A DNA stretch of 64,000 nt, from assembly GCA_028280265.1 (NCBI GenBank), contig JANQMD010000025.1, forward strand, positions 28,940 through 92,939, in the 5' to 3' direction. Source of the DNA: Flavobacteriaceae bacterium (GTDB lineage Bacteria > Bacteroidota > Bacteroidia > Flavobacteriales > Flavobacteriaceae). Positions within the stretch are counted from its first letter, which is position 1; each line of letters opens with the position of its first letter. The notes below the pieces were generated by a model. The model worked only from the letters and a program-made list of their open reading frames with translations, had not been told where the DNA came from and searched no databases. Of the stretch, positions 8,705 through 17,293 are shown piece after piece. Both the position numbers and the translations under genes were made by a program.

Positions 8705-9939
8705 TCTCAGTTCAAGAAGCTTTAAAAACGATATTAGAGAACACCCAAGATTTTGAGGTGGAAGAAATTCCATTTTTAGAATCGGTTGGGCGAGTATTGA
8801 AAGAAGACATTGTCGCAGATCGCGATTTTCCACCCTTCAATCGTGTGGCAATGGATGGTATTGCGATCAACCATCGTTTTTTTGAACACGGTGTTCGTGA
8901 TTTTAAGATCGAGGGAATTCAACCTGCAGGAAGTCCCCAAGAAAAAATGGACAATGCTGCGAATTGTTATGAAGTCATGACAGGTGCTGTTTTGCCTGAA
9001 AATACAGACACGGTGATTCGTTATGAAGACGTGGAGATCCACAGCTTAATGGCAACCGTAAAATTAGACGCCTTAGAAAAAGGAAAAAACATCCATATAC
9101 AAGGAAAAGACAGAAAACAAGGGAGCATTTTAATTCCAAAAAATCGTGTGATTACTGCTGCTGAGATTGGTGTCATTGCTACAGTTGGGAAATCAACAGT
9201 GGAAGTTGCCAAGACTCCTAAAATGATCATTGTCTCTACTGGTGATGAATTGGTAGAAGTGAATGAAACTCCAGAGGCACATCAGATTCGTAGAAGTAAT
9301 GCATTTACGCTGGTTTCTTTGTTGGAGAAATGGAATATCAAAGCAGAGACATCGCACATTACGGATGATAAAGAACAATTAAAATCAAAGATCACCAATT
9401 ATTTGAATGAGTACGACGCTTTGCTGTTTAGCGGAGCGGTTAGCAAGGGAAAATTTGATTATTTGCCAGAAGTGTTGGAAGAATTAGGGGTAGAGAAGTT
9501 ATTTCATAGAGTCACACAGCGACCTGGGAAACCCTTCTGGTTTGGCATCACAGATGCTTTAGGGATGAGTGCGCGAGACAGAGAACAAGGCAAAAAAAAT
9601 AGCACGCCAATATTTGCATTCCCAGGAAACCCGATTTCTACTTATGTCAACTGTTTGGCGTATTTTTATCCATGGTTTGCCAAGTCTGCTGGAGTTGAGT
9701 TGAAAGAAGAAATAGTCATTTTGGGCGACGACGTGAGTTTTAAACCCGAATTAACCTATTTTTTACAGGTGAAAATTGAAATCAAGTACGGTCATTTGGT
9801 AGCCATCCCGGTCAAAGGAAATGGTTCTGGTGATCTGGCAAGTTTGGTAGAAGCAGATGGGTTTATCCAATTGCCCAAAGAGCAAACAGCATTTAAAAAA
9901 GGAGAAATCTATCCGCTACTTAGGTATCGGAGCTTTTAA
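8701..9939 (+). CDS. moeA: Molybdopterin molybdenumtransferase MoeA
   Basis: Inserts molybdate into adenylylated molybdopterin, the last step of Moco synthesis. 412 residues, normal length. FPPFNRVAMDGIAI (about 42-55) is the conserved PF..S.MDG-type motif. Domain III shows VVSTGDELVE-type residues (IIVSTGDELVEVNE, about 177-190), LLFSGAVSKGKFDYLPEVLE (about 242-261; usual SGG replaced by SGA) and FAFPGNPIST (about 303-312, PGNP). A roughly 15-residue insertion, LGMSARDREQGKKNS, precedes the PGNP strand. The start overlaps the preceding small gene by 4 nt. Confidence 0.95.
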   Translation: MISVQEALKTILENTQDFEVEEIPFLESVGRVLKEDIVADRDFPPFNRVAMDGIAINHRFFEHGVRDFKIEGIQPAGSPQEKMDNAANCYEVMTGAVLPENTDTVIRYEDVEIHSLMATVKLDALEKGKNIHIQGKDRKQGSILIPKNRVITAAEIGVIATVGKSTVEVAKTPKMIIVSTGDELVEVNETPEAHQIRRSNAFTLVSLLEKWNIKAETSHITDDKEQLKSKITNYLNEYDALLFSGAVSKGKFDYLPEVLEELGVEKLFHRVTQRPGKPFWFGITDALGMSARDREQGKKNSTPIFAFPGNPISTYVNCLAYFYPWFAKSAGVELKEEIVILGDDVSFKPELTYFLQVKIEIKYGHLVAIPVKGNGSGDLASLVEADGFIQLPKEQTAFKKGEIYPLLRYRSF

Positions 9940-9968
9940 TGTTGAATTTTTAATGAATAATTATTGCT

Positions 9969-10325
9969 ATGAAAGAAAGTTTAGTTCAAAAAAAGAGCTT
10001 TGAGTTTTCACTTAAAATTATCTCGTTGTTTAGAGATTTAAAAAAAGAAAAAGAGTTTATAATCTCTAGTCAGTTGCTTAGAAGTGGAACTTCAATAGGA
10101 GCAAATATCGAAGAAGCCACAGCAGCTCAGAGTAAAAGAGATTTTATTGCGAAAATGTCAATTTCTTCCAAAGAAGTCAGAGAAACCAAATATTGGCTAA
10201 GACTTTTAAAAGAAAGTGAATTGACACAAATAGATGTAAAATCATTACTTTTAGATGTTGAAGAGTTGATTCGAATTCTTACCTCAATAGTTAAGACTTC
10301 TCAAAAGAATTTAACTCAAAATTAA
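9969..10325 (+). CDS. Four-helix bundle protein (S23/IVP family)
   Basis: 118 residues, all helical, of the 23S rRNA intervening-sequence/S23 family. LFRDLKKEKEFIISSQLLRSG, SIGANIEEATAAQSKRDF and MSISSKEVRETKYWLRLL are the family signatures. The fold forms a pentameric ring in solved relatives, and the biochemical role is unknown. It is often found as a single gene dropped between unrelated genes in Bacteroidota. Here it separates moeA from moaC, with 29 and 24 bp gaps. Confidence 0.9.
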   Translation: MKESLVQKKSFEFSLKIISLFRDLKKEKEFIISSQLLRSGTSIGANIEEATAAQSKRDFIAKMSISSKEVRETKYWLRLLKESELTQIDVKSLLLDVEELIRILTSIVKTSQKNLTQN

Positions 10326-10349
10326 AAAGTCACAATTCAAAACTTTTAA

Positions 10350-10823
10350 ATGAGTTTTACGCATTTAAATCAAAAGAATGAACCTAAAATGGTGGACGTT
10401 TCTGGTAAGAACATTACAAAACGTACAGCCATTGCAAAAGCAACCATGTTTTTAGGAAAAGAAGTGGTTGCTCATTTTGAGAACGACGAGCTGACCACCA
10501 AAAAAGGCCCTGTGTTTCAAACAGCCATCATAGCAGGAATTCAGGCAGTGAAAAAAACCTCGGAAATCATTCCCATGTGTCATCCGCTGTTGATAAATGG
10601 AGTTGATATAGACATCAATATCACAGACGATGAGCATGTTGAGGTGCTATGCAAAGTGACCATAGAAGGGAAAACAGGTGTGGAAATGGAAGCTCTAACA
10701 GGAGCGTCAGCTACCTGCTTAACGATTTACGATATGTGCAAATCTATTTCGCAGAAAATGCTGATTAAAGAAGTGAAATTAGTAGAAAAAACAGGAGGAA
10801 AATCAGATATTAAAAACCAATGA
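10350..10823 (+). CDS. moaC: Cyclic pyranopterin monophosphate synthase MoaC
   Basis: Second enzyme of Moco synthesis; rearranges the MoaA product to cPMP. 157 residues, normal length. Signatures: MVDVSGKNITKRTAIA (about 12-27), IPMCHPLLINGVDID (about 72-86) with the active-site His, and GVEMEALTGASATCLTIYDMCK (about 111-132, with the invariant GVEMEAL and YDMCK). KEVKLVEKTGGKSD ends the protein. Cytosolic, expected to be hexameric. Confidence 0.97.
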   Translation: MSFTHLNQKNEPKMVDVSGKNITKRTAIAKATMFLGKEVVAHFENDELTTKKGPVFQTAIIAGIQAVKKTSEIIPMCHPLLINGVDIDINITDDEHVEVLCKVTIEGKTGVEMEALTGASATCLTIYDMCKSISQKMLIKEVKLVEKTGGKSDIKNQ

Positions 10824-10828
10824 ATTAA

Positions 10829-10858
10829 TTTGAAAATGTAGCAATGTGACAATGATTT
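10829..10858. repeat. Short dispersed repeat (AATTTGAAAATGTAGCAATG type)
   Basis: AATTTGAAAATGTAGCAATG followed by TGACAATGA. A related copy lies in inverted orientation at 13364-13400 (CATTGCTACATTAACTC, then ATTTTCAAATTG), and a looser one at about 14280-14340. Such AATTTGAAAATG strings recur in spacers of Bacteroidota. Confidence 0.55.
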
Positions 10859-10906
10859 TTTAGAATAAATAACTCTGAAAATCGGGACCTTTGTAACTCT
10901 GTAACT

Positions 10907-12145
10907 ATGACAAAACATCAAAAGCATAAAAATCTTACAAGGAGAAAAAATGGAAACTTTGCACCTAATGAAATAGCGATTTTAGGAGCAAAATGCAGTA
11001 TCATTTTAGACTTAGTTCATCAAATGTCAGAAAGCTTATCAAAATATAAATTGGCGTATTTTGATGCCTCTCATGAAAAGCACATCGATGCTGCTCAGCA
11101 GAACAAATACAAGCTTTCCAATTACACATTTAGTGAGGACGGAAATTTACGTGTTAGCACTTCTGAGCCAGTGAATGAATATGCACAACGCATTCAGTTT
11201 TCTCAATTTGACTTTGTCTTTATCAATGGGAATCATTATGCGGGAGAGCGACAAATCGTGATGCTTCATCCAGAAAAAGAAGCATCCATCAACAAACGGA
11301 TTGATCAAATTACAGATGTGCGGTTTTTTGTAAAACTAACAGATGACATTCAACCATTTGATGCTCTTAAAGAGAAGTTCCCACATTGGGAAGAAATTCC
11401 GAGTTATGGAATTGAGGAGGTCAATGAAATTACACAGCATGTTTCAGACATGATTGTTGAGACAATTCCTGCGATCAAAGGTTTGATATTAACAGGTGGG
11501 AGAAGTACCCGAATGGGAAGAGATAAATCGCAATTGAATTATCACGGAAAACCTCAAAAAGAGTTTGTGAAAGAGTTGTTAGAGAAGGAAGGAATTGAGA
11601 CTTTTTATTCGATAAGAGAATTTTCTAAAACTCCTGTTGAAGAATCACAAAATACAGTTCAAGCCACAGATAAAATCGACCTCCGTGAAAAAGATTTTCA
11701 GGATTGTTGCCCGAGTGATTTTACAGATATCAATCTTGAGGCCATGAGTGCCCCCGATGAAATTCCAGATACTTTTTTCAACTTGGGCCCTTTTGGAGGA
11801 ATTTGCTCTGCATACCGAAAAGATCCCAATTCAGCTTGGTTTGTATTGGCAACCGATTTGCCATTTGTAAATCAAGAGCTCATTCAGTTGTTGTTGGCAA
11901 AAAGGAATCCATCGAAAGTAGCTACCGCAGTAAAAGGGATTTCAAAAAAGTTTCCTGAGCCATTGATTGCCATTTACGAACCGAAAGCATATCCTGTGTT
12001 GTTGCAATACTTGGCACAAGGATATTCCTGCCCGAGAAAAATGTTGATCAATTCAGATGTAGAAATTGTAGAGGTGGATGACGATTTGATTCAAAATATC
12101 AATACGCCTGAGGAGTTTAAGAAGGCCATAGAAGAAATTAAATAG
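10907..12145 (+). CDS. mobA: MobA-like molybdenum cofactor guanylyltransferase with N-terminal domain
   Basis: 412 residues in two parts. Residues about 195-412 are a MobA-type nucleotidyltransferase: GLILTGGRSTRMGRDKSQLN is the GTP-binding signature, FFNLGPFGGICSA and FVLATDLPFVNQELIQLL (Asp binding Mg) follow, then SCPRKMLINSDVEIVEVD. Residues 1-190 form a separate domain with ILGAKCSIILDLV where MobB would have a P-loop, then YFDASHEKHID and FVFINGNHYAGERQIVMLHPEK. It looks like a degenerate MobB-like partner without Walker A; that reading is inference. The enzyme would attach GMP to Moco. MobA alone is about 190 residues. Confidence 0.82.
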   Translation: MTKHQKHKNLTRRKNGNFAPNEIAILGAKCSIILDLVHQMSESLSKYKLAYFDASHEKHIDAAQQNKYKLSNYTFSEDGNLRVSTSEPVNEYAQRIQFSQFDFVFINGNHYAGERQIVMLHPEKEASINKRIDQITDVRFFVKLTDDIQPFDALKEKFPHWEEIPSYGIEEVNEITQHVSDMIVETIPAIKGLILTGGRSTRMGRDKSQLNYHGKPQKEFVKELLEKEGIETFYSIREFSKTPVEESQNTVQATDKIDLREKDFQDCCPSDFTDINLEAMSAPDEIPDTFFNLGPFGGICSAYRKDPNSAWFVLATDLPFVNQELIQLLLAKRNPSKVATAVKGISKKFPEPLIAIYEPKAYPVLLQYLAQGYSCPRKMLINSDVEIVEVDDDLIQNINTPEEFKKAIEEIK

Positions 12146-12148
12146 TTC

Positions 12149-12237
12149 TGTCATTCCTGCGAACCAGCCTGCGGCAGGCAGGGGCAGGAATCTCAACAAC
12201 ATGAAAATAATAGATTCCCGTTTTCACGGGAATGACA
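12149..12237. repeat. Palindromic repeat, GTCATTCC...GGAATGACA type, with nested palindrome
   Basis: Ends TGTCATTCCTGC and ACGGGAATGACA. The left arm holds a second, short palindromic unit (CCTGCGGCAGGCAGG, about 12169-12183) that has no counterpart in the right arm. Same family of ends as the element at 5931-5999; the nested unit resembles the one at 57898-57917. Confidence 0.8.
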
Positions 12238-12243
12238 ATTTAA

Positions 12244-13359
12244 ATGAAAGAAATTAGCAAAAAGAACCTTTTCAAACGCCAAACCACCTTGTCTGAAATC
12301 GGAGATGAAGGACAACAAAAGTTACAAGATGCGAAAGTATTGGTGGTAGGTTGTGGTGGACTAGGGAGTCCGATTGCAGTGTATTTGGCTTCCAGTGGAA
12401 TTGGAAACATTCATTTGATAGATTTTGACAAAGTAGATGTGACCAATTTACATCGTCAGGTTTTTTATTCGCTGGCAGATGTAGGGAAATACAAGTCGGA
12501 AGTATTGGCTGATTTTATTTTACAGAGAGCTCCTTTTACCAAGGTGAGTTTTTCAACTGAAGCGCTAACAAAAGACCATGTATTGGACTTGGTCTCAGAA
12601 TTTGATGTCATTGTCGATGGAACCGATAGCTTACCTACAAAATATTTGTTGAACGATGCTTGTGTGTTACAGGGAAAACCTTTGGTTTATGGTTCTTTGT
12701 ACAAATTTGATGGATACGTAAGCTCTTTCAATCTTCCACAAGAGGATGGGAGTTTTTCAGCAAACCTACGAGATGCTTTTCCCGAAATGGATACCGATGT
12801 CCCCAATTGTGAAGAAGCAGGAACCCTAAATGCCATTGTGGGGATGATTGCTAGTGCTCAAGTGAATGAAGTCTTGAAAATTATCACAGGAATTGGCAAA
12901 CCGCTAGCAAACGAATTGCTAATTTACAATGCATTACAAAACGCACAGTTAAAGATGAAATTGACACCCAAAGTTTTGAAAGACAAAATTGCTTCACTTT
13001 TTAAATTGCAAACCTATTTCGATGCTGCCTGCGGTACTCAGAACCCAGACTGGCAAATTTCTCCTGATGAACTGAAAAAGGTTTTGTCTGACACTGAGCA
13101 GAGTCGAAGTATCGAATTAGTGGCCGTACTACCCAATCTAAAATTACCTTTCAAAGTACATCAAACCATTCCCATCCAAGAATTCGACGCAAATAAATTT
13201 ACAGTAGACAACAACAAAACCTATGTGATGGTATGTCAACGTGGATTCAATAGTTACAAAGCAACCAAACAATTAAGAGAAAAATACCCAGCAGCAAAGG
13301 TGTTGAACTTAACGGGAGGTATCTCAATGTATCAATGTAGTAATGATTTAATGAACTAA
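12244..13359 (+). CDS. moeB: MoeB/ThiF-type adenylyltransferase with C-terminal rhodanese domain
   Basis: Activates the C-terminus of MoaD (and possibly ThiS) by adenylylation. 371 residues. The ATP-binding Rossmann motif is VVGCGGLGSPIAVYLASSG (about 35-53); IDFDKVDVTNLHRQ (about 59-72) follows, and NCEEAGTLNAIVGMIASAQ carries the region of the acceptor Cys. The two CxxC pairs that bind structural zinc in E. coli MoeB are missing. Residues about 270-371 are a rhodanese-like domain with MVCQRGFNSYKATKQL (active-site Cys loop), as in human MOCS3, so sulfur transfer to MoaD could be built in. The palindromic repeat ends just before the start. Confidence 0.88.
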   Translation: MKEISKKNLFKRQTTLSEIGDEGQQKLQDAKVLVVGCGGLGSPIAVYLASSGIGNIHLIDFDKVDVTNLHRQVFYSLADVGKYKSEVLADFILQRAPFTKVSFSTEALTKDHVLDLVSEFDVIVDGTDSLPTKYLLNDACVLQGKPLVYGSLYKFDGYVSSFNLPQEDGSFSANLRDAFPEMDTDVPNCEEAGTLNAIVGMIASAQVNEVLKIITGIGKPLANELLIYNALQNAQLKMKLTPKVLKDKIASLFKLQTYFDAACGTQNPDWQISPDELKKVLSDTEQSRSIELVAVLPNLKLPFKVHQTIPIQEFDANKFTVDNNKTYVMVCQRGFNSYKATKQLREKYPAAKVLNLTGGISMYQCSNDLMN

Positions 13360-13402
13360 TGATCCATTGCTACATTAACTCATTTTCAAATTGTTTCATT
13401 AA

Positions 13403-13825
13403 TTAAGGGTGCGCATTCACCCAAACTTCGCCATCAGAAAAATGTTCTTTTTTCCAGATAGGAACTGTTTCTTTTAAAGTATCAATGGCAAACTGACAAG
13501 CTGCAAAAGCTGCTTTTCTGTGAGGCGCAGAAACTGTAATAATCACAGGAACATCACCAATTTGCAACAAGCCTTCTGCATGATGTATGGCAATCTTTTC
13601 AATTTCAAAACTCTCTAAAGCTTGATCCGCAATTTTTTGCATTTCTTTCACTGCCATCGGTTTGTAGGTCGAAAAATCCAACTGAGTCACTTCTTTGTTT
13701 TGAGTACTGTTTCGCACGGTTCCCACAAAAACAGCAATACCACCACAAGAGTCGTCCGCCACAAAAGCGTAGCAGGCATTTAAATCCAATTTTTCAGCAG
13801 TAATTTTTACAGAAGTATTGCTCAT
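13403..13825 (-). CDS. moaE: Molybdopterin synthase catalytic subunit MoaE
   Basis: Large subunit of molybdopterin synthase; transfers sulfur from MoaD thiocarboxylate to cPMP. 140 residues from the ATG at 13825; an ATG at 13900 would add 25 residues from spacer sequence. Motifs: AVFVGTVRNSTQNKEVTQLDF (about 38-58), IAIHHAEGLLQIGDVPVIITV (about 80-100, with HRxG-like HAEG), APHRKAAFAACQFAIDTLKE and VPIWKKEHFSDGEVWV with the conserved active-site lysines. It points toward moeB (convergent, 43 bp apart) and is transcribed separately from the plus-strand Moco genes. Confidence 0.95.
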   Translation of the reverse strand: MSNTSVKITAEKLDLNACYAFVADDSCGGIAVFVGTVRNSTQNKEVTQLDFSTYKPMAVKEMQKIADQALESFEIEKIAIHHAEGLLQIGDVPVIITVSAPHRKAAFAACQFAIDTLKETVPIWKKEHFSDGEVWVNAHP

Positions 13826-13885
13826 GAGATTACAAAAATAGTCATTTGAACCGTATCTTTGTGTTGTCATTTCTAATGATTTCAA

Positions 13886-13980
13886 TGTCAGGCTGAGCAT
13901 GTCGAAGCCAAATGAAATCGTATCGAGAAATGATTTAGTTCTTGATACGAAATTGCAAACAATTTCACTCGAACTGACAG
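13886..13980. repeat. Composite palindromic repeat TGTCAGGCTGAGC...CACTCGAACTGACAG
   Basis: About 95 nt with ends TGTCAG and CTGACA. Inside are two hairpins: CGTATCGAGAA/TTCTTGATACG (13919-13950, one G-U pair) and GAAATTG/CAATTTC around CAAA (13950-13968). The left end contains GCATGTCGAAG, related to the GTCGAAG units at 43617 and 59020. It lies between the divergent moaE and DUF3817 genes. Confidence 0.8.
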
Positions 13981-13992
13981 TAGAATTATTTT

Positions 13993-14271
13993 ATGAAAAC
14001 ATTCTTTAGAATTATTAGCTTTTTAGAGGGAGCTTCTTATCTGTTATTACTTTTTGTAGCCACTCCAATCAAATACTTATTAGACGATCCACAGTATGTG
14101 AAACTACTAGGGATGCCTCATGGATTGTTATTTGTCGCTTATATCGTCATTGCTTATTTAATTAAGGATCAAATGCAGTGGAAGGGAAAAACTTTTGGAA
14201 TCGTTTTGTTAGCATCTATTATTCCGTTTGGAACATTTTATATTGATAAGAAATACCTAAGAAATTCATGA
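13993..14271 (+). CDS. DUF3817 family membrane protein
   Basis: 92 residues, three membrane helices. FFRIISFLEGASYLLLLFVA (3-22), GMPHGLLFVAYIVIAYLI and FGIVLLASIIPFGTFYIDKKYL match the DUF3817 (YdzA-like integral membrane) family. Function unknown. It stands alone between moaE and moaD on the opposite strand and need not belong to the Moco pathway. Confidence 0.85.
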   Translation: MKTFFRIISFLEGASYLLLLFVATPIKYLLDDPQYVKLLGMPHGLLFVAYIVIAYLIKDQMQWKGKTFGIVLLASIIPFGTFYIDKKYLRNS

Positions 14272-14344
14272 ATCAATATACAAATGTGGCAATGAGTCAT
14301 TTGATTATTGGTAAACTAGATCATTAATCAATTGTTACATTAGA

Positions 14345-14587
14345 TTAGCCTCCGCTTACTGGAGGAATGATAGCAATTACATCATTCTCTTGCAATTTCA
14401 AATCGTCTGAAGCATAGTTTTCATTCACAGCAACTGCATACGAATTGAGCTGAGTTACATTCGAATATTTTTCCTGAAAGAGTTCCTTAAAATCTGCCAC
14501 TGAAGATTGTTTTTCCAATTCAAATTCAAGTCTGCTAGCTCCAATAAGATCTGCAGAAATACCAAAGAGTAAGACATTCATTTTCAT
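14345..14587 (-). CDS. moaD: Molybdopterin synthase sulfur carrier subunit MoaD
   Basis: Small ubiquitin-like sulfur carrier, 80 residues. It ends AIIPPVSGG; the terminal Gly-Gly is adenylylated by MoeB and converted to thiocarboxylate. MNVLLFGISADLIGASRLEFEL at the start and YAVAVNENYASDDLKLQENDVIAI are typical beta-grasp sequence. It follows the DUF5686 gene by 20 bp on the same strand, so it may share that transcript, apart from its partner moaE. Confidence 0.95.
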   Translation of the reverse strand: MKMNVLLFGISADLIGASRLEFELEKQSSVADFKELFQEKYSNVTQLNSYAVAVNENYASDDLKLQENDVIAIIPPVSGG

Positions 14588-14607
14588 GAGATCAAAAATA
14601 GGCTTTC

Positions 14608-17076
14608 TTAATTAAATAGTGTAATTCCGAATAAGAGTCCGTCGTTTTTAATTCCGTTGAAATTTGATCGCACATAATCCAATCGTAGGAAACGCCATTT
14701 TCCAAAACCGATGTTGTCTAGTCCCACTGAATACTCAGAATAGGGTTTTCTGCCTCCCGTAAATAACCCTTTCGCTCCTGCAACTAAATGAAAGTTTAGC
14801 TTGTTAATCAATGGAATCTTTCCAAGTAGAAAACCTTTGAAATTGTGTTGAATGTGCGCTTCTGCATATTTATCGTTGGTACTAAATTTATAATATTCCA
14901 ATAGCCCAAAGCTATCAATAAAGCTACTAGGAGCTAAATTTAATTGATTCCCATTTGCATGCAGATAATCCATAAAAGGAATGTTCTTTTGTTTTAAGAA
15001 AATTCCAGATCGAATGTTGTACTGCAAATTTCCAAGGTTACCTAATGATGCAAATTGACGTAATCTTGCAATAAATAAATCAGAATTGAACTCAGAATTA
15101 TTCGCGCCAAAATTCTTACGATACCCAACATACAATGAGGGGTATTTAGGATTCCCAATATTAAACTTGTTATCTGGATACATCAAGTACTTTTGACCAA
15201 ACACAAAGTTGGCACCCACATTGAGTGACCATATAGAATGCTGAGAAAAAGAAGGTCCAAAATTAGTAGGGTCTATTGGGTTGTTAGATTCAAAGGAAAT
15301 ATCTTTTTTTCCAAATATCACATAGTTTGTAGTGTTGAATAGAGGCTTTCTATCTGCATACTCAATGGATGTGTTGATGAAAATACCGTTGGATGCTTCC
15401 TGAGAATACCCAACTCTTGCATAGGTTTTTTCGTAAATTTTCAGGTAGTTTCTTTCACGCACCAATGAGTAAATGGTATTGGTAATCTGAGAAATTGGAT
15501 TTCTCCCATTGAATTGACGAGTCGTAATTCCTCCTGAAATGTTCAACCTTGGGCGCTCAATATTATTCCATTTTTTATTGAAATAAAACACCGGTCTAAA
15601 CTCATTATCAGAGAAACCGTAGTTCATGGTCACCCCTGCATTCCACCAATTGCCTTTATCATTATTTCTTTTAAAATAATTAAAACCAGTTGAAAGATTC
15701 CAGCCTTGTACGGTATTGTATGAAATGTCATTGAGAAGTCCATTGTAATTAAAGGACCATTTTTCATAGGAATTTCGGTACGTAAGTCCTGTAATGGGCG
15801 TTGTGATTTTAAACTTATTGTTTACCCTGTCTATGGAATCTAGATACTTCTTAGATTTTCGATACGTCTTTATACTGTCCTTCAACTGATAGTCGCTTAC
15901 TTCCTCTTCTGTTAAAGGAACGGGTCTCGAGGTATCCCAATATTCAGCGCTTTTTTCGGTAGCTCCTTTAGCAAAGGAAAGTATCTGATTTGTAAAAGTT
16001 TGCTTTATAAAAGCTGGTTGAAAATTATAATTCGAGTAAGCAGCTGAGAATCGTCCATCTACATTAAAACCAAAGAAACCAAACTGAAAATCAATAGTTT
16101 GAGAAATGAGTACCCAAGCTTTGTTAGATTCAGAAAAATTATAATCTTGTTTGAATCGAAGATCACCAATCATAGGAATTCCAATTTGCTTTCCTGAAGT
16201 AATCAAATCCACTCCATAAATAGACCAATCATCTTCAACGATATAGATAGATCCCTTGAAAATACGATCTCCGTCTCTCTTAGGAGTTACTTGAATTTTA
16301 TTGATCAAACGACCGTTTTTATCGTAGAATGTTCCTTCTAATTTGTAGCGATAATACCCGAAGGCACCATCTGCGATTGGTGACACCAATTTGTTCTCTG
16401 CGATGTCAACGACATTCTCGTAAAAATTAAAAGTAGACTCATCAGCTCTATTAAAACTGATTCCATTGTCGGAACCGCTTACCTTAGAAGCGATAATCTT
16501 TTCCTTAAAATTTTTGGGTCTCTTCTGAAAAGCTATCTCAGATAGGGTTTCAGAAAGATAAATGATTCCACTGCGTGTAGAATCTAAACCACCTCCTAAG
16601 TCACCCAATTTTTGACCTAAAATTTTCTCTGGAGCATTTTTTACACGAAAGAGACCTCTTGAGTAAAAATTAGCCGTAAAGTTTGCCAGTCGGTCTGTAT
16701 TCTTATCCTTCGAGTCAATCGCTTTACGAATAATGGTGTTGGCAATATTTTCTATCGTAGAAATTTTTACCTCGTCCAGTACAACTTGTTCTTCTTCCAG
16801 AGTTGTATTTAGAGTATAAGGAAAACGGTCTATTTCCACAGTTTTCTTAATTGTTTTATAACCTAAAAACTGAAATACGATTACATAATTCCCAGGTTTG
16901 GTGACCTCAAGTTCGTATTCTCCGCCGTCGTTTGTGGTTGTCCCAGTAATTGTTTTATTTAAATAGATGTTCACAAAAGACAAAGGCTCTCCTTTTTTGT
17001 CGGTTACTTTTCCTTTGATTTGTGCAAAACTGTGAAGCGTAAAAATAAGTAGCGATAGGGTAGCTATTCTTTTCAT
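14608..17076 (-). CDS. DUF5686 outer-membrane protein with carboxypeptidase-regulatory-like domain
   Basis: 822 residues from the ATG at 17076, which begins the signal peptide MKRIATLSLLIFTLHSFA; an upstream ATG would only lengthen the leader. Residues about 20-105 are a CarboxypepD_reg-like beta-sandwich (IKGKVTDKKGEPLSFVNIYL, ITGTTTNDGGEYELEV). The rest is DUF5686, predicted as an outer-membrane beta-barrel rich in aromatic strands and ending in ITLFN with a terminal aromatic-type strand. Widespread in Bacteroidota, function unknown. Not a TonB receptor: no plug domain is seen. Confidence 0.9.
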   Translation of the reverse strand: MKRIATLSLLIFTLHSFAQIKGKVTDKKGEPLSFVNIYLNKTITGTTTNDGGEYELEVTKPGNYVIVFQFLGYKTIKKTVEIDRFPYTLNTTLEEEQVVLDEVKISTIENIANTIIRKAIDSKDKNTDRLANFTANFYSRGLFRVKNAPEKILGQKLGDLGGGLDSTRSGIIYLSETLSEIAFQKRPKNFKEKIIASKVSGSDNGISFNRADESTFNFYENVVDIAENKLVSPIADGAFGYYRYKLEGTFYDKNGRLINKIQVTPKRDGDRIFKGSIYIVEDDWSIYGVDLITSGKQIGIPMIGDLRFKQDYNFSESNKAWVLISQTIDFQFGFFGFNVDGRFSAAYSNYNFQPAFIKQTFTNQILSFAKGATEKSAEYWDTSRPVPLTEEEVSDYQLKDSIKTYRKSKKYLDSIDRVNNKFKITTPITGLTYRNSYEKWSFNYNGLLNDISYNTVQGWNLSTGFNYFKRNNDKGNWWNAGVTMNYGFSDNEFRPVFYFNKKWNNIERPRLNISGGITTRQFNGRNPISQITNTIYSLVRERNYLKIYEKTYARVGYSQEASNGIFINTSIEYADRKPLFNTTNYVIFGKKDISFESNNPIDPTNFGPSFSQHSIWSLNVGANFVFGQKYLMYPDNKFNIGNPKYPSLYVGYRKNFGANNSEFNSDLFIARLRQFASLGNLGNLQYNIRSGIFLKQKNIPFMDYLHANGNQLNLAPSSFIDSFGLLEYYKFSTNDKYAEAHIQHNFKGFLLGKIPLINKLNFHLVAGAKGLFTGGRKPYSEYSVGLDNIGFGKWRFLRLDYVRSNFNGIKNDGLLFGITLFN

Positions 17077-17100
17077 GATTGGTTTATTAGTTGATGGCTG

Positions 17101-17108
17101 CAAACTTA
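17101..17108 (-). promoter_or_regulatory. Possible -7 element of the DUF5686-moaD transcript
   Basis: On the minus strand TAAGTTTG matches TAnnTTTG, 24 bp before the ATG at 17076. No good -33 TTTG at the expected distance, so this is tentative. Confidence 0.4.
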
Positions 17109-17293
17109 TGCGTCGCAAATGGTTTTCTCTCTATAAATTTTGTTAAACAAGTTACAACAAAGTCTTAAAACGATAAAGATGCAAAAATGTAACACAAAGT
17201 TGGCTTTGTTGTTATGCTAAACTGACTTCTACTGATTTTATATCAGTATGAGAGCATCTTATTTTTCTTACTTTTATCTTTTTATTTCTCAGG

